Below are positions 6,142 to 6,732 of a stretch of 6,732 nt of DNA, one piece after another. The notes beneath the pieces are model-generated. The model did not search any database. It worked only from the letters and a program-made list of their open reading frames with translations, and was not told where the DNA came from. The translations under genes were made by a program, and so were the position numbers. The DNA comes from an uncultured Sphingomonadales bacterium (GTDB lineage Bacteria > Pseudomonadota > Alphaproteobacteria > Sphingomonadales > Sphingomonadaceae): assembly GCA_903828025.1 (NCBI GenBank), contig CAIKKO010000152.1:1-6732 (forward strand). Reading direction: 5' to 3'. The number at the start of each line of letters is the position of its first letter. Position 1 is the stretch's first letter.

Positions 6142-6732
6142 TCAGGCCCGTTTGGCGTTGAGATCGGTGTAGAGCAGATCGGATTCGAGCCGTTCGTTCT
6201 TGTAGATCCGGTCGATCACGTCCATCACCTCGAGCGCGTGGGCCGAGCTGCCCGCCGCAATCGGCATGCCCTTTTCGACCGCGTCGAAGAAGATCTGCAT
6301 TTCATCGTCCCACGAAGTATCGACCTCGTAAGTGAAGCGCTCTTCGTCTTCCCAGTTGGCGGCCGGGGCCTTGGCGCGGTTGTTGGCCACGACCAGCTGC
6401 TCCTGCCCGTAGGAATTGCTCGAGGTCTTGAGGCCGTTGAGCACCATGTAGCCGCGCTCCATGAACACCTCGAGGCTGAACAGGTGCCGCCACTGGGTCA
6501 TGGTCGAATGGAGCGAGGCGATCAGGCCGGTCTTGGAGTTGCGCAGCTGGGCGAACACGTTGTCCTCGATCCCCGGCTGCTGCCAGTAGAGGCTCGAAAC
6601 CATGGCCTGCACTTCATCAAAGGTGCCGCCGAGGTAAAGGAACAGATCGAGCATGTGGATGCCCTGATCAATCAGGATGCCGCCGCCCGAAAGCGCCTTG
6701 TCCGCGCGCCAGCCCTTGAGGAAATCGGCATC
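6142..6732 (-). CDS. Gfo/Idh/MocA-family sugar oxidoreductase, C-terminal part only
   Basis: The minus frame is open from the right window edge to TGA at 6142-6144, giving the last 196 residues. The N-terminal Rossmann domain and the catalytic EKP lysine region lie outside the window. The visible part begins with WRADKALSGGGILIDQGIHMLDL (residues 8-30 of the fragment, key elements GGG at 16-18, D22, G24, H26 and D29), the family's GG-x-x-x-D-x-G-x-H substrate-domain signature. The rest fits the C-terminal beta-sheet domain, which supplies the sugar-binding face and dimer contacts. An internal ATG at 6654 is only a methionine inside the conserved motif, not the start. Family members oxidise or reduce a hydroxyl or keto group on sugars, nucleotide sugars or inositols with NAD(P). 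In a glycan locus a WbpB-like nucleotide-sugar dehydrogenase or an inositol-type dehydrogenase are both plausible. The gene is the most upstream of those seen and the operon continues beyond the window. Confidence 0.9.
   Translation of the reverse strand, partial: DADFLKGWRADKALSGGGILIDQGIHMLDLFLYLGGTFDEVQAMVSSLYWQQPGIEDNVFAQLRNSKTGLIASLHSTMTQWRHLFSLEVFMERGYMVLNGLKTSSNSYGQEQLVVANNRAKAPAANWEDEERFTYEVDTSWDDEMQIFFDAVEKGMPIAAGSSAHALEVMDVIDRIYKNERLESDLLYTDLNAKRA

Noticed and set aside
1..6732. Mobile elements, CRISPR arrays, tRNA or rRNA genes
   Set aside because: No transposase-like protein, long direct or inverted repeats, regularly spaced repeats or RNA-gene signatures were found on reading both strands. 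Nearly all bases are covered by coherent minus-strand genes.

Overview
This window is a compact, co-directional gene cluster from a high-GC bacterium. All eight supported genes read on the minus strand, so transcription runs from right to left. GC-rich codon choice, near absence of TTA, CTA and TCA codons, and short or overlapping gene junctions suggest an alphaproteobacterium, perhaps Sphingomonadales. That placement is an impression from gene style, not a database result.

In transcription order (right to left) the genes are: the C-terminal part of a Gfo/Idh/MocA sugar dehydrogenase (6142-6732, cut by the right edge); a GmhA-like SIS-domain phosphosugar isomerase (5509-6081); a protein of the 2-keto-4-pentenoate hydratase / fumarylacetoacetate hydrolase superfamily (4688-5500); an inositol-monophosphatase-family phosphatase (3915-4691); a NeuA-like CMP-sugar cytidylyltransferase (3225-3908); a D-2-hydroxyacid dehydrogenase (2286-3221); an SGNH/GDSL hydrolase-like protein (1292-2284); and a Wzx-type polysaccharide flippase lacking its C-terminus (1-1299, cut by the left edge). 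Seven of the genes are joined by gaps of at most 8 bases or by overlaps. The only longer gap is 60 bases, ahead of the isomerase gene, and it holds a strong ribosome binding site. No promoter, terminator, tRNA, rRNA, CRISPR array or mobile element was seen.

The set looks like a surface-polysaccharide locus: soluble enzymes that build and activate an unusual sugar, then a possible glycan-modifying SGNH protein, then a membrane exporter. The order isomerase, phosphatase, nucleotidyltransferase resembles nucleotide-heptose or CMP-ulosonate synthesis. The hydratase-family enzyme and the D-2-hydroxyacid dehydrogenase, both expected to act on 2-keto acids, do not belong to the standard CMP-Kdo, CMP-sialate or heptose routes. 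No NeuB/KdsA-like synthase, kinase or glycosyltransferase is inside the window. The best candidate for something undescribed is therefore a pathway to a CMP-activated keto-acid or hydroxy-acid sugar. That is inferred from gene content only.
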